Both the position numbers and the translations under genes were made by a program. From an uncultured Alphaproteobacteria bacterium (GTDB lineage: Bacteria > Pseudomonadota > Alphaproteobacteria > UBA7985 > CAJQQZ01): DNA of 14,005 nucleotides. Below are positions 7,253-14,005 of this stretch, piece by piece. Positions within the stretch are counted from its first letter, which is position 1. The number at the start of each line of letters is the position of its first letter. The stretch lies in NCBI GenBank assembly GCA_905480445.1, contig CAJQQJ010000198.1, positions 1 to 14,005 on the forward strand. The letters are read 5' to 3'. Under the pieces are notes generated by a model. It saw only the letters and a program-made list of their open reading frames with translations. It ran no database searches and was not told where the DNA came from.

Positions 7253-8023
7253 ATGAAAGCAGTTCTTTTGGCCGGAGGCCTTGGCACACGCCTGGCAGAA
7301 GAAACCGGGACCAAGCCGAAACCCATGATTGAAATTGGTGGTCGTCCGATTTTATGGCACATTATGAAGATTTATTCAGCTCACGGAATTAATGATTTCG
7401 TGATTTGCTGTGGTTACAAAGGCCAGATGATCAAGGAGTTTTTTCGAAACTACTTCCTGCACACTTGCGATGTTACCTTTGATACCGGGCTAAACAAGAT
7501 GATAACCCATCAGTCCAGAACCGAAGAATGGCGCGTAACGCTTGTCGACACCGGCGAGGAGAGTATGACGGGCGGACGCCTTGCCAGGGTCAGGGATTTC
7601 ATCGGTGACTCACCTTTCTGTTTCACCTACGGCGACGGTGTCGGAAACGTAGACATTGCCGGCTCCATCGAGTTTCATAGAAAAGCCGGTAGAAAAGCAA
7701 CAATGACGATCGCACCGCCACCCAGTCGGTTCGGTGCCGTCGAGGTGTCCGATGATTGTGTTCTAAATTTCCAGGAAAAGCCCAGAGGAGACGGCAGTCT
7801 CATTAACGCCGGTTTTTTCGTGCTTGAGCCGGAAGTAATTGATCTCATCGAAAACGATCAAACCACATGGGAGCGTGAACCTTTGGAACATCTTGCACGC
7901 GAGCGCCAGCTTGGCGCATGGGAACATCAGGGATTCTGGCAACCCATGGACACCTTGAGAGACAAACAACAATTGGAAGCTCTCTGGCAATCGGGGGAGG
8001 CTCCCTGGAAGATCTGGTCGTGA
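7253..8023 (+). CDS. rfbF: Glucose-1-phosphate cytidylyltransferase
   Basis: Makes CDP-glucose from alpha-D-glucose-1-phosphate and CTP, the entry to CDP-6-deoxysugars. The 256-aa protein has the nucleotidyltransferase signature LAGGLGTRLAEET (6-18) with KPKPMIEIGG (21-30), the metal-binding FTYGDGV with Asp128, the EKPRGDGSLINAGFFV region (175-190) and the family C-terminus WQPMDTLRDKQQLEALW (229-245). Length matches known RfbF/DdhA (about 257 aa). I chose ATG 7253 (MKAVLLAGG), the family start, over ATG 7238, which adds five residues; neither has a strong Shine-Dalgarno. First gene of a tightly coupled cassette: its TGA overlaps the next ATG as TGATG (8021-8025). Family assignment is firm. 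Confidence 0.96.
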   Translation: MKAVLLAGGLGTRLAEETGTKPKPMIEIGGRPILWHIMKIYSAHGINDFVICCGYKGQMIKEFFRNYFLHTCDVTFDTGLNKMITHQSRTEEWRVTLVDTGEESMTGGRLARVRDFIGDSPFCFTYGDGVGNVDIAGSIEFHRKAGRKATMTIAPPPSRFGAVEVSDDCVLNFQEKPRGDGSLINAGFFVLEPEVIDLIENDQTTWEREPLEHLARERQLGAWEHQGFWQPMDTLRDKQQLEALWQSGEAPWKIWS

Positions 8024-9084
8024 TGCGCGATTTTTGGTCAGGCCGCCGCGTATTTGTTACCGGTCACACTGGCTTCAAGGGCGGTTGGCTCTCACTATGG
8101 CTTGCCGACATGGGTGCTATTGTCACCGGCTATTCTCTCGCACCTCCGTCACCACAAAACCTGTTTGAGACTGCACGGGTTAGCGAACTGATAGAGAACA
8201 ACATAACCGGAGACGTTTGTGACAACGAGCATTTATTTCAGGCTCTGCAGGATGCCAAGCCTGAAATAGTTCTGCATTTGGCTGCCCAGTCTCTGGTCAG
8301 GCTTTCCTATCAAGAACCGCTGGAGACCTTTCAGACCAATGTCATGGGCACTGCCAATCTCTTTGAAGCCGCCAGAAAGACGCCTTCCGTAAAGTCTGTT
8401 GTTAACGTGACCACCGACAAGTGTTACGAAAATCAGGAATGGGTTTGGCCATACCGTGAAAACGAGCCATTGGGCGGGCATGACCCCTACTCCAGCAGCA
8501 AGGCCTGTTCTGAATTAGTGACAACATCTTATCGGAAAGCCTTTATGGCCGGAGAAGGCAAGCAACTCGCCTCTGCCCGCGCCGGTAATGTCATTGGGGG
8601 TGGTGATTGGGCTGCTGACAGGCTGATACCTGATTTTTTGAGAGCCATGGATGACAGCGTTCCTATTACCATTCGTAGCCCCGAGGCAGTCAGGCCGTGG
8701 CAACACGCTCTGGAACCTGTCAGCGGATACCTGCAGTTGGCTCAGGCCCTGATTGAAAAACCCGGGTCTTTTGATGAGGCCTGGAACTTTGGCCCTTCAG
8801 AGCAGGATGCCAAACCGGTTCGCTGGATCGTCGACTATCTGGTGGGACGGTTCAAGGGCCCAGAATGGTTACTGGATCAAGCCGGACAGGTTCATGAGGC
8901 CAATCTTCTGATGCTGAGTAGTGCAAAGGCAAAGCAACGTCTTGGTTGGTCCCCACGGTGGAACCTTCCAACCGCTCTGGAGAAAACCGTCGACTGGCAT
9001 CTTAACTGGCGTGATGGATCAGACATGCAGTTCTTCACGCTTCAGCAAATTCGCGACTACGAAGGTACTGTCGGGAATGGCTAG
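8023..9084 (+). CDS. rfbG: CDP-glucose 4,6-dehydratase
   Basis: Converts CDP-glucose to CDP-4-keto-6-deoxyglucose with bound NAD+. The 353-aa extended SDR has the dinucleotide loop FVTGHTGFKGGWLSLWL (11-27), typical of RfbG rather than of RmlB, then HLAAQSLVRLSYQEP (85-99), the active-site TTDKCYEN (130-137) and YSSSK (156-160) with catalytic Tyr156 and Lys160. RAGNVIGGGDWAADRLIPD (about 187-205) and RPWQHALEP are further RfbG hallmarks. A longer open frame extends upstream inside rfbF to 7918, but ATG 8023 is the family start and forms the TGATG coupling. The 3' end overlaps the next gene by eight bases. Confidence 0.96.
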   Translation: MRDFWSGRRVFVTGHTGFKGGWLSLWLADMGAIVTGYSLAPPSPQNLFETARVSELIENNITGDVCDNEHLFQALQDAKPEIVLHLAAQSLVRLSYQEPLETFQTNVMGTANLFEAARKTPSVKSVVNVTTDKCYENQEWVWPYRENEPLGGHDPYSSSKACSELVTTSYRKAFMAGEGKQLASARAGNVIGGGDWAADRLIPDFLRAMDDSVPITIRSPEAVRPWQHALEPVSGYLQLAQALIEKPGSFDEAWNFGPSEQDAKPVRWIVDYLVGRFKGPEWLLDQAGQVHEANLLMLSSAKAKQRLGWSPRWNLPTALEKTVDWHLNWRDGSDMQFFTLQQIRDYEGTVGNG

Positions 9085-9640
9085 AAAATTTGACCTGGTT
9101 ACAACAGGTCTTGAAGGCCTGATCCTGCTTAAACGTAAGCCGATAGGCGATCATCGAGGCTACCTCGAGCGGGTTTTTTGCGAAAACGATCTCGCAACCT
9201 TAATGAACGGAACAGGTGTTGTCCAGATCAACCACACCATGACCAAAGAGGCTGCCGTAGTTCGTGGTATGCACTATCAGACCCATCCATTCGGCGAGAT
9301 AAAGATTGTTAGTTGCCTGAGGGGTGCTGTTTTTGATGTCGCTGTTGATCTGCGTGAAAATTCACCAACTTTCCTGAAATGGTATGGAGTCCGATTGTCA
9401 GAAGATGGCTTTCAGAGTCTCGTTATACCCCGAGGTTTCGCACATGGGTTTCAGACCCTGACAGAAGACTGCCATTTGTTGTATTTTCATTCAACCAAAC
9501 ATACACCTGAAGCGGAGGGGATTGTTAACGCCCTTGACCCCGCAGTCGGTGTAGATTGGCCTTTGTCAATCAGCCAACAATCAGACCGCGACAAGAACCA
9601 GCCCATGTTGATGGGTGATTTCAAAGGCCTAGAAACATGA
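9077..9640 (+). CDS. RmlC-like NDP-4-keto-6-deoxyhexose 3,5- or 5-epimerase
   Basis: A 187-aa cupin of the dTDP-4-dehydrorhamnose 3,5-epimerase family, here presumably acting on a CDP-4-keto sugar. Compared from memory with Salmonella RmlC, the catalytic His66 (RGMHYQ), Lys76, Tyr136 (LLYF) and Asp172 (DKNQP) are all present, as are DVAVDLR (87-93) and IPRGFAHGFQTL (117-128). The tyrosine pair that follows in RmlC (NYYSP) is replaced by Lys141-His142 (TKHTP), which may reflect a different nucleotide or sugar. Epimerisation at C5 would give an L-configured product; C3 may also be affected. ATG 9077 (MARKFDL) is eight bases inside rfbG; the open frame extends upstream to 8921 but only within rfbG. 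Its TGA overlaps the next ATG as ATGA. Confidence 0.88.
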   Translation: MARKFDLVTTGLEGLILLKRKPIGDHRGYLERVFCENDLATLMNGTGVVQINHTMTKEAAVVRGMHYQTHPFGEIKIVSCLRGAVFDVAVDLRENSPTFLKWYGVRLSEDGFQSLVIPRGFAHGFQTLTEDCHLLYFHSTKHTPEAEGIVNALDPAVGVDWPLSISQQSDRDKNQPMLMGDFKGLET

Positions 9641-10863
9641 AATGCCGATTTTGCTCTTCCGAAGTGACGCACGTTTTTGCTGACTTGGGCAGTGCGCCGC
9701 CCTCCAATGCCTACCTGACCGAGAGCAGTCTGAAAACCTACGAAAAATGGTTCCCGCTTAAGGTCTTGACCTGTTCCGAGTGCAAGCTGGTTCAAACAGA
9801 AGATTTCGCGCAATTTGACGAGCTTTTTTCAGCTGACTATGCCTATTTTAGTAGTTTCTCCCAACAATGGCTGCAGCATTCCCGGGACTATGTTCAAATG
9901 TCTATTGAGCGCTTCGGCCTCAATGAGAACAGCCTTGCTGTGGAGGTAGCCGCCAATGACGGCTATCTACTGCAGTATTTTCAGGAAAGATCCGTTCCCT
10001 GCCTTGGCATCGAGCCAACCCATAGCACTGCGGAAGCAGCCCGGGCAAAAGGCCTGGAAATTGTCGAAGAATTTTTCGGTGAGGCTGTTGGCAGGCGCTT
10101 AAGCAATGACAATCAGCCGGCAGATTTGATGATTGCCAACAATGTTCAGGCCCATGTTCCAGACATAAATGATTTTGTGAAAGGCTTCAGCGCCCTGCTA
10201 AAACCCACGGGTGTCTGTACCTTTGAATTTCCATCACTGCCCAATCTAATTCAGCAAAACCAGTTTGACACAATTTATCACGAACATTTCTCCTATCTCT
10301 CTTTGACGGTGGTTAGTAAAATTCTTGAAGCAAACGGTCTTGCTGTTTTTGATGTGGAGAATCTTCCAACTCATGGCGGCAGCCTACGGGTCTTTGCACA
10401 ACCGACTCAAGCAGGTGTTCAGCCCTTGTCAAAAGCTGTGCAAACTGCTCTTGACCTGGAAGCTAATGCAGGTATTCTGGGCGACGCTATTTATTCCGAT
10501 TTCCAGTCCTCCGCAGAAAAGGTCAAGAACGACTTTACAGCGTTCCTGCTTGAGGCAAAAGAGCAGGGCAAGGTTGTTGCAGGATACGGTGCGGCAGCCA
10601 AAGGCAACACGTTGCTAAACTTTGCTGGTGTCAAGTCCGATCTCGTGTCCTTTGTTGTTGATAGCAACCCATCCAAGGCTGGTAAGTATCTTCCAGGCAG
10701 CCGGGTACCGATCGTCCATGAAGACCGCCTGACTGAGACCCGGCCCGATTATGTTGTTATCTTCCCGTGGAATCTGCGTGAAGAAATTACAAAACAACTG
10801 GACTACATTAGAGCATGGGGCGGCAAGTTCGTTATTGCAGTGCCTCATCTGGAAATAGATTGA
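9637..10863 (+). CDS. TylC3/NovU-type sugar C-methyltransferase
   Basis: A 408-aa SAM-dependent C-methyltransferase of the TylC3/NovU/TcaB9 type. Domains in order: an N-terminal zinc-binding unit with Cys3, Cys6, Cys46 and Cys49 (CRFC and CSEC); the class I SAM fold with VEVAANDGYLLQYF (102-115) and GIEPT; the active-site loop DTIYHEHFSYLSL (211-223), in which Tyr214, Glu216 and His217 correspond to the catalytic Tyr/Glu/His reported for TcaB9; and a C-terminal domain with the Rossmann-like GYGAAAKGNTLLNF. Such enzymes add a methyl to the carbon next to a 4-keto group, C3 in TylC3 and TcaB9 and C5 in NovU. Placed after an RmlC-like epimerase, C3 is more likely because C5 must keep its hydrogen for epimerisation, but this is inference. 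ATGA overlap at its start and TGATG at its end couple it to its neighbours. Confidence 0.93.
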   Translation: MKCRFCSSEVTHVFADLGSAPPSNAYLTESSLKTYEKWFPLKVLTCSECKLVQTEDFAQFDELFSADYAYFSSFSQQWLQHSRDYVQMSIERFGLNENSLAVEVAANDGYLLQYFQERSVPCLGIEPTHSTAEAARAKGLEIVEEFFGEAVGRRLSNDNQPADLMIANNVQAHVPDINDFVKGFSALLKPTGVCTFEFPSLPNLIQQNQFDTIYHEHFSYLSLTVVSKILEANGLAVFDVENLPTHGGSLRVFAQPTQAGVQPLSKAVQTALDLEANAGILGDAIYSDFQSSAEKVKNDFTAFLLEAKEQGKVVAGYGAAAKGNTLLNFAGVKSDLVSFVVDSNPSKAGKYLPGSRVPIVHEDRLTETRPDYVVIFPWNLREEITKQLDYIRAWGGKFVIAVPHLEID

Positions 10864-11711
10864 TGAAAGTAGCCATTACGGGAGGAACCGGATTTATCGG
10901 ATATCCTGTGGTTCAGGAATTGGTTGCAAAAAACTTTGAAGTCATACTAATCCATCGATCGCCAGCTCCTGATCTTATTTCTCTTCCAGGCGTGACATCT
11001 TTCCCTTGCTCCCTGGACGCCAGCGATCTGCCCACATTTCAAGACATTGGCTCCCCGGATGTATTGATCCACTTGGCCTGGGGAGGTCTGCCCAACTATC
11101 ATTCTCCTCATCATTTCGAAACAGAACTGCCCAACGCGTTTCGCTTTCTAAGTCATTTAATCCGAACAGGGCTAAGATCAGTTACAGTTGCCGGGACCTG
11201 TTTTGAATATGGTATGGTGTCGGGATCTCTATCAGAGAGCCTACCCGCCCTGCCTGATAACGCCTATGGGTTTGCTAAGCATAGTCTGTATCAACAGCTT
11301 CATTTTCTCCAATCGCAGGAAAATTTCGGAATAAACTGGGTCCGTTTTTTCTACCTCTACGGCGCTGGCCAGGGGCCAAAATCTTTAAGAACCTTGCTTG
11401 AGAATGCTGTCGCCCGAGGGGACAAAAGCTTCCCAATGTCCGGAGGGCAACAATTACGTGACTTTCTGCCCGTCAACGAAGCAGCTTCTCACTTCACCCG
11501 GCTTGCAACTGAACACGATAATGCAGGGATCGTTAATATTTGCTCCGGAAGTCCAGTTTCCGTGCGTTCACTGGTTGAAAGCTGGATTGCCGACCATAAC
11601 TGGACAATAGAACTGGAACTGGGTGCTTATCCCTATCCCGACCACGAGCCCATGGCTTTCTGGGGCGATAACGAGAAACTCGCAAGAATATTGGGCTGTT
11701 CTTCTGATTAG
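10863..11711 (+). CDS. SDR-family NAD(P)-dependent sugar reductase/epimerase
   Basis: A 282-aa extended SDR. GGTGFIG (7-13) binds the cofactor, HLAWGG (70-75) is the fourth-strand motif, TCFEYG (112-117) lies near the active site, and YGFAK (135-139) supplies Tyr135 and Lys139. FFYLYGAGQGPKSL follows. It is shorter than typical epimerases and resembles the reductases that end CDP-sugar pathways (RfbJ/abequose-synthase style). The likely role is stereospecific reduction of the C4 ketone, giving the finished CDP-6-deoxy-C-methylhexose. ATG 10863 overlaps the preceding stop as TGATG; an in-frame ATG at 10815 lies inside the methyltransferase gene and would add 16 non-family residues. It is the last gene of the cassette; 92 bases later the transposon remnants begin, with no clear terminator. 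The exact stereochemistry cannot be read. Confidence 0.85.
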   Translation: MKVAITGGTGFIGYPVVQELVAKNFEVILIHRSPAPDLISLPGVTSFPCSLDASDLPTFQDIGSPDVLIHLAWGGLPNYHSPHHFETELPNAFRFLSHLIRTGLRSVTVAGTCFEYGMVSGSLSESLPALPDNAYGFAKHSLYQQLHFLQSQENFGINWVRFFYLYGAGQGPKSLRTLLENAVARGDKSFPMSGGQQLRDFLPVNEAASHFTRLATEHDNAGIVNICSGSPVSVRSLVESWIADHNWTIELELGAYPYPDHEPMAFWGDNEKLARILGCSSD

Positions 11712-11803
11712 CAATTGCATTCACCCGAATTGCCTCAAAGCTCAGAGGCACCTCCACTGCGTGGTCACCTCTAACGAAAACAGCCGACAATTGGTCTGAA
11801 TGC

Positions 11804-12197
11804 TAGAGCGTTTCCGGTTGGTTTAGAATCGAAATAGGGTTTACGTGTTTGATTTCTTCTGATTCAAAGTGTCAGGAGGGACTTTCATGGCGTTACCTCA
11901 GGATTTACGACTTCGCATAGTTGATTTGGTTGCTTCAGGTGTTTCGCGCCGTAAAGCAGCTCATCAGTTTAAGGTGACGCCAGTTCGGCTATCGGGTTGT
12001 CAAACAGGCTGAGGAAGTTGGCCATGTTGATGTGAAGAAGCCAAAGAAGCGCAAGCGTAAGCTTGATCCCTATCGGGCTGATATTCTTGGCTAGATCAGA
12101 GTACAACCAGATTTGACATTGGCTGAACTATGTACCCGCCTGACTGAAGAGCATGGCCTGCGTGCTGGTTCTTCAACACTGGATGACTGGCTTCATA
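11804..12197 (+). mobile_element. Decayed IS630-family element, left part only
   Basis: Begins near TA-GAGCGTTTCCGGTT (11804-11819), which looks like an IS630-type end next to a TA target. It continues through a leader with a strong AGGAGGG (11874-11880) into a damaged transposase. It stops abruptly near 12197, where a different element starts; the right half is missing from the window. The left boundary is by resemblance only and the right one is uncertain by about 15 bases. Confidence 0.65.
11887..12197 (+). pseudogene. IS630-family transposase fragment, frameshifted
   Basis: ATG 11887, six bases after AGGAGGG, opens MALPQDLRLRIVDLVASGVSRR..AAHQF, the helix-turn-helix N-terminus of an IS630-type transposase. 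The frame breaks between about 11980 and 12007. The match resumes one frame over from about 12008 (AEEVGHVDVKKPKKRKRKLDPYRADILG), is interrupted by a TAG at about 12092-12094 and continues as PDLTLAELCTRLTEEHGLR..SSTL. The catalytic DDE half is absent. With a frameshift, a stop and a truncation, it cannot encode a working transposase. Confidence 0.8.
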
Positions 12198-12320
12198 CCA
12201 ATCAACTTATACCAGCTCTCTTGATTTCTGACTCATAACTTTTTTCTTCCATTATTGTCCGATTAGTGATTCTCTTCACGCCTGTTTTCTTTTTCATAGG
12301 AGTGCGTGATGTCAGCGGCC

Positions 12321-12329
12321 ATTAAGATG
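12321..12329. repeat. Target site duplication, left copy
   Basis: ATTAAGATG, identical to 13757-13765 and directly adjoining the left terminal repeat of the IS4 element. Nine bases is the usual size for Tn5/IS50-like IS4 members. Confidence 0.92.
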
Positions 12330-12350
12330 CTACCGTGTTCACACATTTCT
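12330..12350 (+). repeat. IS4 left terminal inverted repeat
   Basis: Starts CTACCG and ends TTCACACATTTCT. It matches the reverse complement of 13736-13756 at 19 of 21 positions, the two mismatches being adjacent (12336-12337). Confidence 0.92.
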
Positions 12351-12401
12351 GTTTTGAGGCTATTGTGTTGAGGTGATTGGTAATTTTTGGGACAGGACAT
12401 C

Positions 12402-13747
12402 ATGGTTGAGCGGTTTGATCTGGGGTATTTTGGCGATTTACGCTTAAAAAAAGAGGCGCGGAGCTGTTTTCACGCCTTGTTGAGGTTTCCAGTACCCGCG
12501 TGCGTAAAGTCGGCGGCTGCAGGTCGCGCCAGATGGGGTTCCATCGCTTTCTGCATAATTCCAGGGTCACTGTTGAGGAAATGAAGCAGAGTGCTTTTGA
12601 ACGCACCTGCACGCAAGCTCAAGGCAAAGACCTTTTACTGATCCAGGATACAACAACGATACGTAGCGATGGTGATAGTAAGTCCTTGTGTCTTCATGCA
12701 GGTTTGGTTGTCGATGAAACGTCAGGCCATGCCCTGGGTCTGGGTCACATATCGTTTTACAATCGCCGTCCCAAAGGGGCTGGAGGCACCAAAGAGGATC
12801 GCAGCCAAAAAGCGCATGCAGACAAAGCTTCTGCGCGCTGGTCCGAGGGTATTATTGCCGCTCAGGCTTTGTGCGACGCTGGCGCGCGCAATGTCACTGT
12901 GATTGCTGATCGCGAAGGTGACATCTATGAGGATCTGGTACGATGCCAGTATGGACTTGGCACTGGGGTTGATTTACTCATCCGCGCCGCTCAGAACCGT
13001 CGATTGTCTGGCAGCCAACTTAAACTAATGGGGACCGCCCAAAGCATAGATCTGGGTCAAGAGCTAGCCTTTGAATTGCCTTCTGCGCCAGGCCGTAAGG
13101 CCCGCAAAGTTGTTGTTTCTATTGGATTTTGTTCCGTTGAGATCTTACGACCCGGTAACAGAAGACCTCAACAGTCAGCGTCATTGCCAGAAAAGACAAG
13201 GGCCTGGATGGTTGTTGCAAAGGAGCTTAACCCACCAGCAGGAGCCAGAGAACAAGCCAGCTGGGTTCTGCTGTCAACGCGGCCCGTGGAGACTTATGCC
13301 CAGGCCCGGCGTTGTATTCATTTGTACCGCCGTCGATGGCTAATTGAACAGTTGTTTCGTACATTTAAGAAACAGGGCTTTGACATTAAGCGTCAAGACA
13401 TGCCCAGCGAGGAGCCCTTTCGCAAGCTTGCCACGATTGCAATAATTGCAGCCATTACGGTCATGCAACTAGTGCTAGCCCGTGATGGCAGCAGTGGCGA
13501 GCCCTTGGAACAGGCCTTTGATGCCACCGATATCCCCGTGCTTGAGGCTGTGAACAAACAAATGGAGGGAGCCACTGTAAAACAGCAGAACCCACATTCC
13601 AAAGGCACACTCGCCCGAGCCGCCTGGATCATTGCAAGGTTAGGTGGATGGGATCCCTATTACGGAAAACCCGGCCCCATTGTTATGTACGATGGCCTCA
13701 AACGATACAACGCGGTCAGGTATGGCTATGCTATTAGAAATGTGTGA
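12402..13747 (+). CDS. IS4-family DDE transposase, read in two frames joined at A7
   Basis: Cut-and-paste transposase of the IS4 family. ATG 12402 (AGGA four bases upstream) opens MVERFDLGYFGDLRLKK, the usual N-terminus. At the A run 12446-12452 the family match moves to the -1 frame (RGAELFSRLVEVSSTRV) and continues to 13747, giving about 448 residues in total. The catalytic residues are visible: IQDTT (first Asp), IADREGDIYE (second Asp) and a perfect Y-x2-R-x3-E-x6-K signature in YRRRWLIEQLFRTFKKQ. The second frame has no ATG before the catalytic core; its first plausible start is GTG 12500, which would lose the N-terminal DNA-binding part. Either slippage or a one-base deletion explains this. 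Without a frame change, translation from 12402 stops at about 12584. Confidence 0.85.
12446..12452 (+). other. A7 slippery heptamer at the transposase frame junction
   Basis: In the upstream frame the bases read A_AAA_AAA after TTA, an ideal -1 slippage heptamer, and the homology changes to the -1 frame exactly here. A 5-bp stem, AGGCG (12454-12458) with CGCCT (12473-12477), lies just downstream but closer than usual stimulators. An A8-to-A7 loss or an under-called homopolymer would look the same. Confidence 0.5.
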
Positions 13748-13756
13748 ATCCGGTAG
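13736..13756 (-). repeat. IS4 right terminal inverted repeat
   Basis: Ends in CGGTAG and is the partner of 12330-12350. It contains the transposase stop TGA at 13745-13747. Confidence 0.92.
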
Positions 13757-13765
13757 ATTAAGATG
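13757..13765. repeat. Target site duplication, right copy
   Basis: ATTAAGATG, identical to 12321-12329. Deleting one copy together with the IS4 element rejoins the IS630 transposase frame. Confidence 0.92.
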
Positions 13766-14005
13766 CGGGGTGATTATAGTAGCGCTGAGCTTGGAAAACT
13801 GGCTCGCAAGTCTCATGATAGAGGCCAAGTGCTTCGGCTGTTGGCGCTTGCAGCAGTACTAGATGGCCGGTCTCGTCTTGAAGCCTCACAGGTGGGTTTG
13901 ATGGACCGGCAAACTTTGCGCGATTGGGTACACCGGTTCAATGAAGAAGGCCCTGAAGGTTTGATCAACCGTCGCGGTGGCGGTGGTCGCTCGAAATTAA
14001 GTGCC

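Larger units (their letters stand above)
12330..13756 (+). mobile_element. Complete IS4-family insertion sequence (1427 bp)
   Basis: The ends are defined by 21-bp imperfect inverted repeats (12330-12350, 13736-13756) and perfect 9-bp direct repeats outside them. The single transposase gene nearly fills it, and its stop codon lies inside the right repeat. It is inserted in the same orientation as the host IS630 transposase. Both termini and the catalytic motifs are intact. The only doubt about activity is the frame change at the A7 run. Confidence 0.92.
12198..14005 (+). mobile_element. Second IS630-family element, interrupted by IS4 and cut by window end
   Basis: A different IS630 lineage from its left neighbour. 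Its transposase gene starts at 12309 and runs on after the IS4 insertion to the window edge. The left end lies somewhere in 12195-12211, where TA dinucleotides occur at 12196 and 12210; I cannot fix it because the right end is not present for comparison. The 100-odd bases before the gene hold no other feature that I recognise. Confidence 0.65.
12309..14005 (+). pseudogene. IS630-family transposase split by an IS4 element (partial)
   Basis: ATG 12309 has AGGAG (12298-12302) six bases upstream and encodes MSAAIKM before the IS4 element starts. After the IS4 element and one copy of the 9-bp duplication, the same frame resumes at 13766 and stays open for 80 codons to the window edge. It carries LARKSHDRGQVLRLLALAAV and MDRQTLRDWVHRFNEEGPEG, the helix-turn-helix region of alphaproteobacterial IS630-type transposases. 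The reconstructed start is thus 87 residues; the DDE domain would lie beyond 14005. The insertion at codon 7 should abolish expression. No decay is seen outside the insertion, which suggests a recent event. Confidence 0.85.

Noticed and set aside
7918..8022. Upstream extension of the rfbG frame inside rfbF
   Set aside because: The family N-terminus starts at ATG 8023, which also forms the TGATG coupling; the extension is rfbF read in another frame.
8921..9076. Upstream extension of the RmlC-like frame inside rfbG
   Set aside because: The encoded residues are unlike RmlC, and ATG 9077 gives the normal family length.
11731..11750. TGCCTC/GAGGCA hairpin after the sugar cassette as terminator
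   Set aside because: Only a 6-bp stem with an 8-base loop and no following T tract.
12228..12240. CTGACTCATAACT resembles the Tn5 outer end and could mark an IS4 boundary
   Set aside because: No matching copy is found on the right, whereas 12330-12350/13736-13756 with perfect 9-bp duplications define the ends exactly.

Overview
The window comes from a bacterium, most probably a Gram-negative proteobacterium. The Wzm/Wzt pair with a carbohydrate-binding Wzt tail is typical of LPS O-antigen and surface-polysaccharide loci. The style of the two IS630 relatives leans towards an alphaproteobacterium, but no 16S or housekeeping gene is present, so this is low-confidence inference. Base composition looks roughly balanced. 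Nearly all of positions 159-11711 is a surface-polysaccharide locus; 11804-14005 is a pile of transposons.

Layout. (1) 1-158: non-coding, with two perfect hairpins before a good ribosome-binding site. (2) 159-1427 (+): a sulfotransferase-like protein with a C-terminal extension, convergent with the next block. (3) 6915 down to 1443 (-): a CmcI/RhmT-type O-methyltransferase, the ABC permease Wzm, the ABC ATPase Wzt with its C-terminal sugar-binding domain (4-base ATGA overlap with wzm), and two GT-A glycosyltransferases. (4) 6916-7252: a divergent intergenic region with a long interrupted palindrome. (5) 7253-11711 (+): a translationally coupled five-gene cassette, rfbF, rfbG, an RmlC-like epimerase, a TylC3/NovU-type C-methyltransferase and an SDR ketoreductase/epimerase. 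Every junction overlaps.

How it fits together. RfbF and RfbG make CDP-4-keto-6-deoxyglucose from glucose-1-phosphate and CTP. The 3,6-dideoxy dehydrase (RfbH/AscC) is absent. In its place are an epimerase with conserved catalytic residues, a zinc-type C-methyltransferase and a final reductase. The simplest reading is a CDP-activated, C-methyl-branched 6-deoxyhexose (a virenose- or vinelose-like sugar) that keeps its 3-oxygen. The glycosyltransferases add sugars to a lipid-linked chain, the CmcI-type enzyme and possibly the sulfotransferase-like protein decorate it, and Wzm/Wzt exports it. The Wzt tail suggests that the modified chain end is recognised before export. Only two glycosyltransferases are visible, so the rest of the locus should lie outside the window.

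The right end records successive transposition. A decayed IS630-type element (from about 11804) is cut off by a second, different IS630-type element. That second element is itself interrupted by a complete 1427-bp IS4-family element (12330-13756) with 21-bp imperfect terminal inverted repeats and a perfect 9-bp target duplication. Removing the IS4 element and one target copy restores an open transposase frame through to the window edge. The IS4 transposase is in two frames joined exactly at a run of seven A (12446-12452), either a -1 ribosomal frameshift site or a one-base loss.
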